Source of the DNA: Acidobacteriaceae bacterium
Lineage (GTDB): Bacteria; Acidobacteriota; Terriglobia; Terriglobales; Acidobacteriaceae
Assembly: GCA_021323655.1 (NCBI GenBank)
Contig: JAJPKO010000065.1
Span: 1 to 64,000, forward strand
Length of the DNA stretch: 64,000 nt
Direction: 5' to 3'
The notes beneath the pieces were generated by a model, which was not told the origin of the DNA, ran no database searches, and saw only the letters and a program-made list of their open reading frames with translations. How positions within the stretch are numbered: position 1 is the stretch's first letter; each line of letters opens with the position of its first letter. Made by a program: the position numbers and the translations under genes. Of the stretch, positions 27,307 through 36,609 are shown one piece after another.

Positions 27307-27630
27307 AAAAACGCAAACCCTTTCAGCAACAATGAGTTGGGATGAGAATTGTACATTGCAGGGATGGCTCTTTGCACCAAAAATGATGCGCCAGTACCCA
27401 GTGCGAATTTCCCAATTGCCTCGGGGGCTGGAGCCCGTGCGCTTTCAAAACCAACCCAAACTGTGAGACAACCCGTTACGTACGCTGCCCATAAAGAAAA
27501 CGAATGGGGGTTATCTACTCGTTAAATACTCACAAAATAGTTCTTGTCTTGCCAAGGGATAGTTGTATAGTTATCCATCAAACCTGTTTTTTAAACGTTC
27601 TCACTCACATTTTTTTTCGAGGCCAACTCC
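27307..27630 (+). other. Intergenic region upstream of the TonB receptor
   Basis: No gene is supported in this divergent spacer between ku and the TonB receptor. It contains a promoter-like pair near 27544-27571 and a receptor leader of about 50 nt, with GAGG eight bases before the ATG. Confidence 0.5.
27544..27571 (+). promoter_or_regulatory. Candidate promoter of the TonB receptor
   Basis: TTGTCT (27544-27549), a 16-bp spacer and TATAGT (27566-27571) give a good sigma-70-type match, 59 bp before the ATG. Confidence 0.5.
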
Positions 27631-30600
27631 ATGAAGCATTGTCGTAAGTTCGCATTCCTTGTCCTCCTGATCGCATCCATCAGCGCAGCCATCGCGCAAT
27701 CCACATCGCGCATCGCCGGAACGGTGCAGGATGCAAGCGGCGCCGTGGTGCAGGGCGCTACGGTGACACTGACGAACGAAGCTACTCAGGTCTCTGTACA
27801 AACCACCACCACCTCTGCCGGGGCCTATGTTTTTGATGGCATCGTTCCCGGCTCTTATACCGTCACGGTTGATAAGCCCGGCTTTTCCACATATGTATCC
27901 ACTGGAAATATTCTGACTATCGCACAGCCGCTCTCGGTCAACGCGAAGCTCCAGGTGGGCCAGGCAACGCAGAAAGTGGAAGTAAGCGCCTCGGCAGAGA
28001 CGATTGAAACCGAGACATCGGGCAACCTTGGCGCTCTGATTGACATGAAAGCGGTAGAGACGCTACCGGTAGTCGGCTCTCGAGGACGCAGTCCGCTGCA
28101 ACTGGTTGAGCTGATTCCAGGCGTTGTAGATGGCGGGCCTTACAACAGCACAGGCGCAAACATTGAGGGTGGCGGAGTGGTCGTGAACGGATCGCGCGAC
28201 CGCGCATGGAATTACACGCTCGATGGCATTGACATTAATGAAACCAGCGCGCCCGGCTCAAACTTTTCACCGCTGCGTGCCAATCCGGACTCCATTTCCG
28301 GCTTCCGTGTCATCACCACGAATGCATCTGCACAATACGGCGTGACCAGCGGCGCCCAGGTGATTATGGACACCAAAGAAGGCACGAACGAATTCCACGG
28401 AAATGTCTTCTGGTTTTATCAGACACCCGGCCTTAATGCGAATGATCCAGGTTTTAAGGAGAACGGAGAAGGTCGGCCACAGTTTATTCAACACATTCCC
28501 GGCTTCAGCATTGGCGGCCCCATTATCAGGAACAAGACGTTCTTTTTTGTAAATACGCAGTTCCTTCATGCGTCGCAGGACCTGTATGTAAACAGCACCG
28601 TGCTTACACAATCGGCGCGGCAGGGAATCTGGCGTTATGTGACCCAGCCAGCGGGCTGCGATGCGGCAGGGACTTGCCCTCATAACACTCCGTATGGCCA
28701 GCCTGGGGCATCGGTGGATGCGAATGGAAATCCGGTGGTCCCGGTGAACAGCTACAACATTGCCTCAAACGATCCGCAGCACCTTGGGCTGGATCCGGCG
28801 ATTCAGAGCTACCTCGGCCAGACGCCTCTACCCAACAACTTTAAGATCGGCGATGGCCTGAACGAAGCGGGCTACCAGTTTCTGGCGCCGGAGGAAGAGA
28901 AGCAGGTGGACTTTGTAGTCCGCATTGACCACCAGTTCAACCAGAAAAACTCGATCTACGGACGCTGGGCGCATGGCCACCAGAACACGATTGGCGACAG
29001 CGTTAACGGCGGACTGAGGCCTTTTCCGAATGCTCCAAACGTGGTCAACACGCTGCGGCAGCCGCGCAATCTGGCAATTGGATGGCGCTATACTCCGGGT
29101 GCGACGGTGACAAACGAGCTGATTGCCGGAATGAACCGCTTCATCTTCAACTTCATCAATCCGGATCCGAACTATCTACATAACCCGCCCTATCTGTTCA
29201 ACAACGGGCTTACACTGCCGAAGCAGAACTATGTGGGCAATCTGCGCGTTCTGACAGACATTCAACTGCTCGACAACTTTACTTACCTGCATGGCGCGCA
29301 CGCGTGGAAATTCGGTACGAACTTACGCTATCAGCGCCACATTGATGATCGCGGCTCCATTGGCAACTACGATGCGCAGCCGCTATGGCTCTTCGATACG
29401 GGCGTGGCCCGCGTAGACCAGAGCACGGGATTTGCACTGCCCTCTGACATCAATACTACCTATGACCTGCCTACTCTGAAGGGCGACATCAACAACCTGC
29501 TGGGCCGGGTCGGCACGCTGGAGCAGGGCTTCGTCGCTGCCAACTCGAACAGCTACGCTCCTGCGGGAACACACCTGCGCGATGACTTCCGCATGCCGGA
29601 GTATGACTTTTATGTGCAGGACACGTGGAAGCTGCGGCCCAATTTTGTTCTGGATGCGGGACTGCGCTGGGAGATCAAGCTCGCGCCTCGGACCAGCGCC
29701 AACTTTAATCTGCATCCCAACCAGCCTGTAGACCTGAGTGCCGGCCCGACCACAACCATGGCATGGGTGCCGGGCAAGATTTACAAGGATGCCTGGCATG
29801 ATCTGGCACCGACGATTGGCTTTGCGTGGGACGTGCGCGGAGACGGCAAGACATCCATTCGCGGAAACTACCGGCTGGCACATGACCGCATGAACACCTT
29901 TGTGCTTTCCTCCACGATCTTCCAGAACCTGCCTGGTGAAGCGCTTTCGGCTCCGTACACGGGCGATGCCGGAATGCGCGTATCGCAGGGAGGAATTGGA
30001 GTGCCTCAACCCGCTGTGCGGCCGGTGGACTTCCGCCAGCCTCCGCCATTCTCGACAGGCGGAAACACCGTCGTGGATCCGAACTGGCGTCCGGCACAGG
30101 TTTCTGAATGGAGCATGAGCATTCAGCACCAGGTGACTTCTGACACTGTGGCAGAAATCGCCTATGTGGGCCACCACGCGGTGCATCTCTTTGGCGCGTA
30201 TGATGCCAACCAGGCTGACATCTTCAAGAATGGTTTTCTGCAGGCATATCTCACTGCCCAGTCTGGCAAGGACAGTCCACTGATTGATCAACTGCTGCAG
30301 AATGATCCGAGCCGACCCGCAGGTGAGTCCGGCTCGCAATATCTGTTTGACCCGAACAACAGCCCATATATCGGGGATGTGAACCTCGGCTCCGTAGCCA
30401 TGGTGGCGGAAGACATTGGCCAGGCGCTCGATGCCAATGGCAATTCCATTAACCCGAACAACCTGAACTTCTTCTATCGCTTTCCGCAATATGCTGGCGG
30501 GCTGATTGTGCTGGACAGCAATGACTGGTCGAACTACAACGCGCTGCAGGCGTCGTATCGCGGACGCGCCTTCCACGACTTCAGCTTCCAGGCGAATTAC

Positions 30601-31335
30601 ACCTGGTCGAAGTCTATGGATACGCGCTCGTTTGATCCGACATTCGCAACGATTATAGGCGGCAGCAGCACATATGGCTCTTCCAGCACGCCTTTCAATA
30701 TCTACAATCGCAAGCTCAACTATGGCCCGTCCGATGCGGACCGGACGCACGTAGCACAAGGCGTCTGGACCTATGAAATTCCCTTTGGCAGCAACGGGCG
30801 CTGGGCCAGGCATTGGGGTGCGTGGGGCGACCGCCTGATTGGGGGATGGGAAATCGCAGGCGACGCCATCTTGGAGTCAGGCCGTCCCACCACCATCTAC
30901 TCACCAGCGTACACACTTACCAATCTTGTGCGCACGCCGGCCAATTGCGACCATTGCAGCCGCAACATGCTGAAAGTACACCGCGACCCTGCTTCGGGAC
31001 TGCTGACCTATGTGACTCCGGCGCAGTTTGCCAAGTTCTCTTCGCCAGGACCGGGACAGTTCAGCAATATCGGCAGAAATTACTTCCGCCTTGGCCCGTA
31101 CTCCGTGGTGAACCTGAGCCTGGGTAAGGTGACGCATATAGCAGAAAGCCAGTCGCTGGAGCTGCGCATCGAGATGCAGAACGCGATGAACTCGCAGCAC
31201 TATGATGTTCCGGCGAGCATCCGCATCAATAGCCCGGAATTCGGCATTGCGCAACCAGGACTGGTTGAGAACGCCGGGTACGCACCGGGAAGTTCGCCGC
31301 GCACGATCCAACTCTCCGCCAAGTACGCGTTTTAA
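27631..31335 (+). CDS. Oar-like TonB-dependent receptor with carboxypeptidase-regulatory domain
   Basis: A 1,234-residue outer-membrane transporter. The signal peptide covers residues 1-22 (FAFLVLLIASISAAIAQ). A carboxypeptidase-regulatory-like beta domain follows at about 25-105 (SRIAGTVQDASGAVVQGATVTL, then SYTVTVDKPGFSTYV). The plug is about 120-230 (TLPVVGSRGRSPLQLVELIPGV), then a long beta barrel ending in an aromatic residue (SAKYAF). This architecture is abundant in Acidobacteriota and is linked to uptake of plant or microbial polysaccharide fragments. No carbohydrate enzymes flank it, so the substrate is unknown. Confidence 0.93.
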   Translation: MKHCRKFAFLVLLIASISAAIAQSTSRIAGTVQDASGAVVQGATVTLTNEATQVSVQTTTTSAGAYVFDGIVPGSYTVTVDKPGFSTYVSTGNILTIAQPLSVNAKLQVGQATQKVEVSASAETIETETSGNLGALIDMKAVETLPVVGSRGRSPLQLVELIPGVVDGGPYNSTGANIEGGGVVVNGSRDRAWNYTLDGIDINETSAPGSNFSPLRANPDSISGFRVITTNASAQYGVTSGAQVIMDTKEGTNEFHGNVFWFYQTPGLNANDPGFKENGEGRPQFIQHIPGFSIGGPIIRNKTFFFVNTQFLHASQDLYVNSTVLTQSARQGIWRYVTQPAGCDAAGTCPHNTPYGQPGASVDANGNPVVPVNSYNIASNDPQHLGLDPAIQSYLGQTPLPNNFKIGDGLNEAGYQFLAPEEEKQVDFVVRIDHQFNQKNSIYGRWAHGHQNTIGDSVNGGLRPFPNAPNVVNTLRQPRNLAIGWRYTPGATVTNELIAGMNRFIFNFINPDPNYLHNPPYLFNNGLTLPKQNYVGNLRVLTDIQLLDNFTYLHGAHAWKFGTNLRYQRHIDDRGSIGNYDAQPLWLFDTGVARVDQSTGFALPSDINTTYDLPTLKGDINNLLGRVGTLEQGFVAANSNSYAPAGTHLRDDFRMPEYDFYVQDTWKLRPNFVLDAGLRWEIKLAPRTSANFNLHPNQPVDLSAGPTTTMAWVPGKIYKDAWHDLAPTIGFAWDVRGDGKTSIRGNYRLAHDRMNTFVLSSTIFQNLPGEALSAPYTGDAGMRVSQGGIGVPQPAVRPVDFRQPPPFSTGGNTVVDPNWRPAQVSEWSMSIQHQVTSDTVAEIAYVGHHAVHLFGAYDANQADIFKNGFLQAYLTAQSGKDSPLIDQLLQNDPSRPAGESGSQYLFDPNNSPYIGDVNLGSVAMVAEDIGQALDANGNSINPNNLNFFYRFPQYAGGLIVLDSNDWSNYNALQASYRGRAFHDFSFQANYTWSKSMDTRSFDPTFATIIGGSSTYGSSSTPFNIYNRKLNYGPSDADRTHVAQGVWTYEIPFGSNGRWARHWGAWGDRLIGGWEIAGDAILESGRPTTIYSPAYTLTNLVRTPANCDHCSRNMLKVHRDPASGLLTYVTPAQFAKFSSPGPGQFSNIGRNYFRLGPYSVVNLSLGKVTHIAESQSLELRIEMQNAMNSQHYDVPASIRINSPEFGIAQPGLVENAGYAPGSSPRTIQLSAKYAF

Positions 31336-31350
31336 AGGCCTCCCCTTCTT

Positions 31351-31402
31351 ATTCGTTCCACCAGCGTTCGCGATGACGTTCTCTGGTGGAACGAATTTTG
31401 TT
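31351..31402 (+). terminator. Strong terminator of the TonB receptor
   Basis: A perfect 14-bp stem, ATTCGTTCCACCAG (31351-31364) with CTGGTGGAACGAAT (31383-31396), is followed by TTTGTT. It begins 15 bp after the stop codon. Confidence 0.9.
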
Positions 31403-31585
31403 ATGGCGCACATTGGCGCTTTCCATTGTGAAGGCTGCGGCCTACTCTCTTCTTAGAGTCTGGCACGATCATGAATCGTCCCTGGAGACTGGAAGATACC
31501 GCCGCCGCAAAAACTGCTGTATTTCAAGAACCCCGCTTCCACCGAACGCAATAGCCAGAAGGCCCCGCAGCCGAGAGTTATTTCT

Positions 31586-31930
31586 GTGGGCCGTGATCCA
31601 GCTCTGCTGGCCCAGCGGGAGCTCTCCCTTATGGCGGCTGGCATGGAGGTCTGCTCGGTTACGCCGGAGGAAGCCGAGCCCGAAGCGCGATCTGCGCTCG
31701 CACGGCCGTGGCTGATATGCCACACGGTTGAGATTACGCAGGTGGTCTACCTGGCGTGCAGCGTGCGCAGAAACAGCCCGGCAAGCAAACTGATTCTTCT
31801 GGAAGGCGAGCGTGCTGTCGGTTTTGAATCGGTGCTGTTTCACCATGTGCTGAAGGTACCGGAGCAGAGAGACGTGCTCGTCAACACCATCAGAAAGTCT
31901 CTTGAGGACTGCCTTCGAAACGCCTCATAG
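31586..31930 (+). CDS. Degenerate receiver-like domain protein
   Basis: A small protein with the layout of a response-regulator receiver (alternating beta strands and helices; SVGRDPALLAQRELSLMAAGMEV, later SPASKLILLEG) but without a phosphorylatable Asp at the usual place. In Acidobacteriota such standalone domains are common; the role is unknown. The ORF starts at GTG 31586, but the likely first strand (RVISVG) begins five codons earlier, in frame and without an ATG, GTG or TTG. The true start may therefore be non-standard, or the 5' end may be damaged. It faces the convergent DUF2306 gene. Confidence 0.6.
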   Translation: MGRDPALLAQRELSLMAAGMEVCSVTPEEAEPEARSALARPWLICHTVEITQVVYLACSVRRNSPASKLILLEGERAVGFESVLFHHVLKVPEQRDVLVNTIRKSLEDCLRNAS

Positions 31931-31971
31931 GTCCTGCCTTCCGGGTCGCCGCAGAGGCAAGCTGAGTTGCT

Positions 31972-32634
31972 TCAGGCAGAGAGAAAAGCGGATTTCTTTG
32001 AGCGGAGCCAGATTTCTATGGCGAGGGTATTGATGGACCATCCGATCCAGAAAGCAATACCGAAGAACTGATGCGGGGTCAGCCTGGTAAACGGGCCAGT
32101 GGCAAAGAACACTCCCATGACCGGACGCGTTGTAGCCACGCCGAGCAGAATGGCTACCGCGCGGGCCATCCATCGCTGCTTCTGACCGCTCGCTCCCTGC
32201 CGCGCATAGAGGAAGGCCCGCAACAATGAATACAGAAACAACATATTGAAGAACAGGACTGCCGAACGCTCCACCCATCCACCAACCGCATATCTGCTCA
32301 TTGCGTATGCCGTGATGCTGACTACAAATCCGAGCGAAAACAAGGCGCGCTCCAGCCATCGAGCCGAAGCGAAGCGGTGGAAGCAAGCAAAGGGGAGCAG
32401 CCCTACAAACACCAAAGCTGGCACAATGTGCGCGAGTGTGAGCACGGCGTGCGACGAAAACGCCGCGTCCAGACCTGCCATTTGCGGCGGAGCATTCTCC
32501 GCCGGTGCCCATAGCGCTACGATGCGCCGGATGACCACCGCCGCTCCAATCACAATACAGAGCCAGAAGCCCACGCGCATCCAGCGCGGGAAGGAGGAGG
32601 TACGGGGAAGAATGGCTGCAGGACCGGATGGCAT
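31972..32634 (-). CDS. DUF2306-type membrane protein
   Basis: A 220-residue inner-membrane protein with about six hydrophobic segments (LCIVIGAAVVI, LAHIVPALVFVGLLPF, LFSLGFVVSITAYAM, later FGIAFWIGWSINTLAI). A histidine-containing pattern fits DUF2306. The function is unknown. It is divergently transcribed from a TetR regulator, with a palindrome in the shared promoter region, so it is the likely regulated target. Confidence 0.75.
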   Translation of the reverse strand: MPSGPAAILPRTSSFPRWMRVGFWLCIVIGAAVVIRRIVALWAPAENAPPQMAGLDAAFSSHAVLTLAHIVPALVFVGLLPFACFHRFASARWLERALFSLGFVVSITAYAMSRYAVGGWVERSAVLFFNMLFLYSLLRAFLYARQGASGQKQRWMARAVAILLGVATTRPVMGVFFATGPFTRLTPHQFFGIAFWIGWSINTLAIEIWLRSKKSAFLSA

Positions 32635-32654
32635 GGAAATTCTCCAGCAGTTGA

Positions 32655-32690
32655 ATCGTAATATTTAATTTTACATATTGTCAAATTAAA
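32655..32690. promoter_or_regulatory. Promoter of the DUF2306 gene overlapped by a palindromic operator
   Basis: TTTAATTT (32664-32671) and AAATTAAA (32683-32690) form a perfect inverted repeat with an 11-bp spacer. On the minus strand TTGACA (32684-32679) and TACGAT (32660-32655) lie 18 bp apart and are largely covered by the repeat. This is a typical TetR operator arrangement. Confidence 0.6.
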
Positions 32691-32713
32691 TTATTGCACG
32701 CTATGATCGTCTC

Positions 32714-33337
32714 GTGCCGGCCAAGAAACAATCGGACTGCAAACGCCCGTATTCTCTGGGCAAACGGCGGGTGCAGTCCGGTGAGAAGCGCGCAGCTATC
32801 CTTGCCGTCGCAAGAAAGCGCCTGGAATCGGACGGCTATCCGGGCCTTACGCTCGAAACCCTGGCCCGGGAAAGCAATGTCACGCGGCAGACTGTCTATA
32901 ACTTGTTCAGGAACAAGGCTGGAGTGATCGAGGCACTCTTCGACCAGATTGCCCTGGACGCAGGCATGGAACGAATGCGGACGGTGATGCAGGAAACCGA
33001 GCCGGAAGCCATGCTCTCCGGCTTTGTGCAGGTGTTCACCGATTTCTGGGCGAAAGACCGCGTTTTTCTGCGCAGAATTCGCGGCATCGCGGCCATAGAC
33101 CCTGATCTTGGCGCGGTGCTCGGGGCCCGCAACGAGCGCCGCCGTATGGCTGCAAGCCGCGTTGTTTCAATGCTGGAGCGACGAAGGGTGGGCACTCTAT
33201 GGGCGAATAAACAGAAAGTCGCGGCACTCGTTGCCCTTACCTCATTTGAGTTCTTTGATGTGCTGGCAGAAAACTGCGACAGCGTCAGTGAAGCTGCGCA
33301 AATGATTCAGACCATCGTGAAAAAGGCAATGGATTAA
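32714..33337 (+). CDS. TetR/AcrR family regulator
   Basis: A 207-residue repressor. The helix-turn-helix is at about residues 42-66 (LTLETLARESNVTRQTVYNLFRNKAGVIEALF). The C-terminal ligand/dimer domain is not recognised. The start is GTG at 32714. It is divergent from the DUF2306 gene and probably represses it through the palindrome at 32664-32690. Its TAA overlaps the stop of the convergent mlaF. Confidence 0.9.
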   Translation: MPAKKQSDCKRPYSLGKRRVQSGEKRAAILAVARKRLESDGYPGLTLETLARESNVTRQTVYNLFRNKAGVIEALFDQIALDAGMERMRTVMQETEPEAMLSGFVQVFTDFWAKDRVFLRRIRGIAAIDPDLGAVLGARNERRRMAASRVVSMLERRRVGTLWANKQKVAALVALTSFEFFDVLAENCDSVSEAAQMIQTIVKKAMD

Positions 33338-34167
33338 GAGAGATACCTCTTTAGGAATGGATCGTCGGAATGCACGAGATCATGCGTCGAGCCATCGAAG
33401 ACCAGCCGGCCTTCGTTCAGGATCATGAAACTGGTCTGCTCGTCGGAATGGCCTTCTGGCAGCGGCTCCATCTGGTTCGCTTCCTTGTTGAAGCGATGTG
33501 ATGCCAGCAAAAAAGCGTCTTGGAGGCGATGGGTCACGAGCAATGAAGTGGTGTGATATACGTCGCGCTGCTTCACGACCAGCTCGATGATTGTAGTGGA
33601 CGTGATCGGATCCAGGCCGCCAGTGGGCGAATCATAAAGCAGCAGGTCCGGGCGGCTCACAATGGCGCGCGCAATGGCAACGCGGCGGCGCATGCCTCCA
33701 GACAGCTCGGAAGGAAACTTGTCCAGCGTGTGCTCCAGCTCAACAAAGCGCAATGCCTCGGTCACGCGCTGCTGAATCTCTTCTTCGGGGACCCGCTCCT
33801 CCTTAAGACGGTAGGCAACATTGTCCTTGACCGTGAGCGAATCAAAAAGCGCGCTTTCCTGAAAGACGATGCCGATGCGGCGGCGCAGCGGGTACAGGTC
33901 TTTTTCCTGCATGGCACTGATTTCTTCGCCAAAGACAAAGATGCGGCCTTCATCCGGGCGCAGCAGGCCATCGGCCAGCTTCAGCAATACGCTTTTGCCG
34001 ACTCCCGCAGGGCCAAGCAGAATGCGGGTCTCGCCATGCCGCACGGAAAATGAGATGTCCTGCAGCACCTGCTTGCCTTCAAAGCCAATGGACACGTGCT
34101 CGAAGACAACCACCGGATCGCGGGGCGGACGCTCTTGCAGTTCAGGAGCAACTGCGGACTGGCTCAT
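33334..34167 (-). CDS. mlaF: Lipid-transport ABC ATPase MlaF
   Basis: ATPase of the Mla/MCE-type lipid ABC transporter, 277 residues from ATG 34167 (AGGTGAGG ribosome-binding site). Walker A is GPAGVGKS (about 52-59) and the signature is LSGGM (155-159). Walker B reads LLLYDSPTGG, so the position of the catalytic Glu is Ser180 (codon 33628-33630). The frame extends to a TTG at 34185, which would overlap mlaE by 11 bp. mlaE lies directly upstream. No MCE-domain gene (mlaD) follows; the next gene is convergent. Confidence 0.9.
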   Translation of the reverse strand: MSQSAVAPELQERPPRDPVVVFEHVSIGFEGKQVLQDISFSVRHGETRILLGPAGVGKSVLLKLADGLLRPDEGRIFVFGEEISAMQEKDLYPLRRRIGIVFQESALFDSLTVKDNVAYRLKEERVPEEEIQQRVTEALRFVELEHTLDKFPSELSGGMRRRVAIARAIVSRPDLLLYDSPTGGLDPITSTTIIELVVKQRDVYHTTSLLVTHRLQDAFLLASHRFNKEANQMEPLPEGHSDEQTSFMILNEGRLVFDGSTHDLVHSDDPFLKRYLS

Positions 34168-34174
34168 GCGCGCC

Positions 34175-34972
34175 TCACCTGCCAAAGATGCCGATCATAA
34201 AGCGGCTGATGATGAAGTCGGTTGCAATGATAAACACGGATGCGGCGACTACGGCCTGCGTTGTCGAGCGGCCTACGCCCTGCGTGCCACCGCGCGTGGA
34301 CATTCCGTAATAGCAGCCGATGGTGGCGATAATGAAGCCGAAGAAGATGGGCTTGACGAGGCCCTGGATGAGATCGGCGTAACGAAGCGCCTGATAGGCG
34401 GTGTGGAAATATTGCGAGCTGTCCTGGCCCAGCATCAGCACGGCCACAGCGCCGCCACCGGAGATACCGACCACATCGGAAATGATGGTGAGAAAGAACA
34501 ACATGATGATGGTCGCGACAATGCGTGGCATCACCAGCTTTTTCAGCGGGTCAGTTCCCAGGGCGCGCATCGCATCAATCTGCTCTGTCACCATCATCGA
34601 GCCAAGTTCGCTGGCCATTCCCGATGCATTTCTGCCGGAGACCATGAGGCTGGTCAGCACCGGCCCGAGTTCCTTAATCATGGAAAAACTGACAAGCTGC
34701 CCTGTCATGCCCGCAGCGCCGAATTGCGAAAGGCTCGCCGAGGTCTGCAACGCAAGTACGCCGCCTGTGAAAAATCCGGTAAGTATGACGATGGGGATGG
34801 AGCCTACACCGATCGTGTCGGCCTGGGTAATGATGTCCGCTCCATACAGTGGACGGCGGAAAAGGTTCCCGAGGGCGCGGCCTGAAAGCAGCGCATATTC
34901 CTGAACTGCGCCGACCATCTTCTTTGCAGCTCGATCCAGCGTGGTAAGTGGCATGATCCCGTTCATTTTCAT
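34175..34972 (-). CDS. mlaE: Lipid-transport ABC permease MlaE
   Basis: A 265-residue inner-membrane permease of the MlaE/YrbE family. Hydrophobic segments start with SIPIVILTGFFTGGVLALQTSASL, and the family core ELGPVLTSLMVSGRNASGMASELGSM is complete. It has five or so membrane segments and ends FIISRFMIGIFGR. It is followed at once by mlaF. In other bacteria this pair works with an MCE protein that bridges the periplasm; that gene must lie elsewhere. Confidence 0.93.
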   Translation of the reverse strand: MKMNGIMPLTTLDRAAKKMVGAVQEYALLSGRALGNLFRRPLYGADIITQADTIGVGSIPIVILTGFFTGGVLALQTSASLSQFGAAGMTGQLVSFSMIKELGPVLTSLMVSGRNASGMASELGSMMVTEQIDAMRALGTDPLKKLVMPRIVATIIMLFFLTIISDVVGISGGGAVAVLMLGQDSSQYFHTAYQALRYADLIQGLVKPIFFGFIIATIGCYYGMSTRGGTQGVGRSTTQAVVAASVFIIATDFIISRFMIGIFGR

Positions 34973-35172
34973 TTGATGCTACTTACAAAGTGAGGTTAAC
35001 ACAGTTGTCAGGGCTCAGAGCGCATCGATCAGTTCGGTGGTCAGCGTCAGAAATCAGGCCTAGGGATGCAAAACGAGGGCACAGAATCGGTTTCAAATGG
35101 ATGGACTATCAAGAGCAATGAAATGAGCTCTTCTGCGAGCTGTGGCTATGCATCTCTTCCTGAGCCCTGTAC

Positions 35173-36609
35173 TTACTCCTTCACACGTTTCCGGATCTCG
35201 ATGTTCAGCCGCTTGATCTTTTGATTCAAAGTAGAGAGCGGAATCCGGAATTGTTCCGCAGCGTCGGTCTGGTTCCAGTTGCAGTGCTCCAGCTTGTCAA
35301 TAATCACGCGCCGTTCCACGTCTTCAATAATGTCAAAGAGCGAGGCATTGGGATTATGTTCGAGCAGGCTCGACGAGTAGTTGCGTCCGGTGATGTGACC
35401 CGGCAGCAGGTCAGAGTTGATGATCTGACCGGAAGAAAGCACCACGCCGCGCTCGATTACGTTTTCCAGTTCGCGGACATTGCCCGGCCAGTCGTAATCA
35501 ATCAGCGTGCGCATGGCATCGGGTGAAAGAGCGCGCACCGGCAGGTTGTTTTCCTCAGAGAAGCGCTTGAGGAAATGTGCGGCCAGAAGCGGAATGTCCT
35601 CACGCCGGCTGCGCAGAGGGGGCAGGTCAACGGTAATGACATTCAGCCGGTAGTAGAGGTCTTCGCGAAACTTCCCTTCACGTACGGCCTGTCGCAGGTC
35701 CACGTTGGTAGCTGCAATAATGCGAACATCCACCTGTATCTCCTGCACGCCGCCGAGCTGCATAAAGCGCCGGTCCTGCAAGACGCGCAGAATTTTGGCC
35801 TGCGTGTCGAGACCCATGGTTGCAATCTCATCCAGAAAGAGCGTGCCGCCGTTCGCAATCTCGAAGAGGCCCTTTTTATGCGCGATTGCCGATGTGAAAG
35901 CGCCTTTCACATGCCCGAAGAGTGTTGACTCCAGCAGTTCGGAAGGCATCGCTCCCGTATTGACCGCGACAAAGGGCTTGTCCTTTCGCGGCGAATTGGC
36001 GTGGAGTGCCTTGGCGATCAGCTCCTTCCCTGTGCCACTCTCTCCCTGGATGAGCACTGTGGAGCGGCTGGGCGCTACTTGCGCCACGAGGTCAAAGATG
36101 CGCAGCATCGGCTCGCTCTTGCCGACGATATTCTCAAAGTTGTATCGCTGCTTAAGAGCGCGCTTCAGCTGGATGTTTTCTTCTTCTACGCGATAGCGCG
36201 CAATGGCCGAACGAATGTCTGCCAGCAGCTTTTCGTTGTCCCACGGTTTTTGAATAAAATTCTGCGCGCCTGCGCGAATGGCTTCGACGACGTTGTCCAC
36301 CGTACCATAGGCGGTGATCATAATCACGGGCAGTTCCGCGTGCTGCTCGCGAATGAGCGGCAACACTTCCAGGCCGCTCTTGCCGGGAAGCGCAAGGTCC
36401 AGCAGGACGAGGTCGTAGGTAGCGCGACCCAAACGGTCAATGCCTGCCTCGCCATCGGGCGCCGTGTCCACGCGATAGCCTTCGAGCGTAAGCAGCGTCT
36501 CGAGCGATTCGCGGATGGCGGCTTCATCATCAATGATCAGGATGCGATGCGCAGGTTCTGTGTGCGATGAAGCAACAGATGTTGTAATTTCCAGGGTGCC
36601 TTCAGACAT
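35173..36609 (-). CDS. NtrC-type sigma-54-dependent response regulator
   Basis: A 478-residue activator: receiver with phosphoacceptor D71, AAA+ ATPase with Walker A GESGTGKE (189-196), and a Fis-type HTH at the C-terminus (NQTDAAEQFRIPLSTLNQKI). The sigma-54 contact loop reads GAFTSA (236-241) instead of GAFTGA. It overlaps the sensor kinase gene by 8 bp, so the two form a two-component system. The promoters it controls are not evident here. Confidence 0.95.
   Translation of the reverse strand: MSEGTLEITTSVASSHTEPAHRILIIDDEAAIRESLETLLTLEGYRVDTAPDGEAGIDRLGRATYDLVLLDLALPGKSGLEVLPLIREQHAELPVIMITAYGTVDNVVEAIRAGAQNFIQKPWDNEKLLADIRSAIARYRVEEENIQLKRALKQRYNFENIVGKSEPMLRIFDLVAQVAPSRSTVLIQGESGTGKELIAKALHANSPRKDKPFVAVNTGAMPSELLESTLFGHVKGAFTSAIAHKKGLFEIANGGTLFLDEIATMGLDTQAKILRVLQDRRFMQLGGVQEIQVDVRIIAATNVDLRQAVREGKFREDLYYRLNVITVDLPPLRSRREDIPLLAAHFLKRFSEENNLPVRALSPDAMRTLIDYDWPGNVRELENVIERGVVLSSGQIINSDLLPGHITGRNYSSSLLEHNPNASLFDIIEDVERRVIIDKLEHCNWNQTDAAEQFRIPLSTLNQKIKRLNIEIRKRVKE

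Noticed and set aside
29383-30813. A 476-codon open frame opposite the TonB receptor
   Set aside because: It is inside a certain 1,234-residue gene, has no similarity to a family I know, and is explained by GC-rich codon bias.
31461-31480. TGGCACG resembling a sigma-54 -24 element
   Set aside because: The required TTGC at the -12 position is missing.
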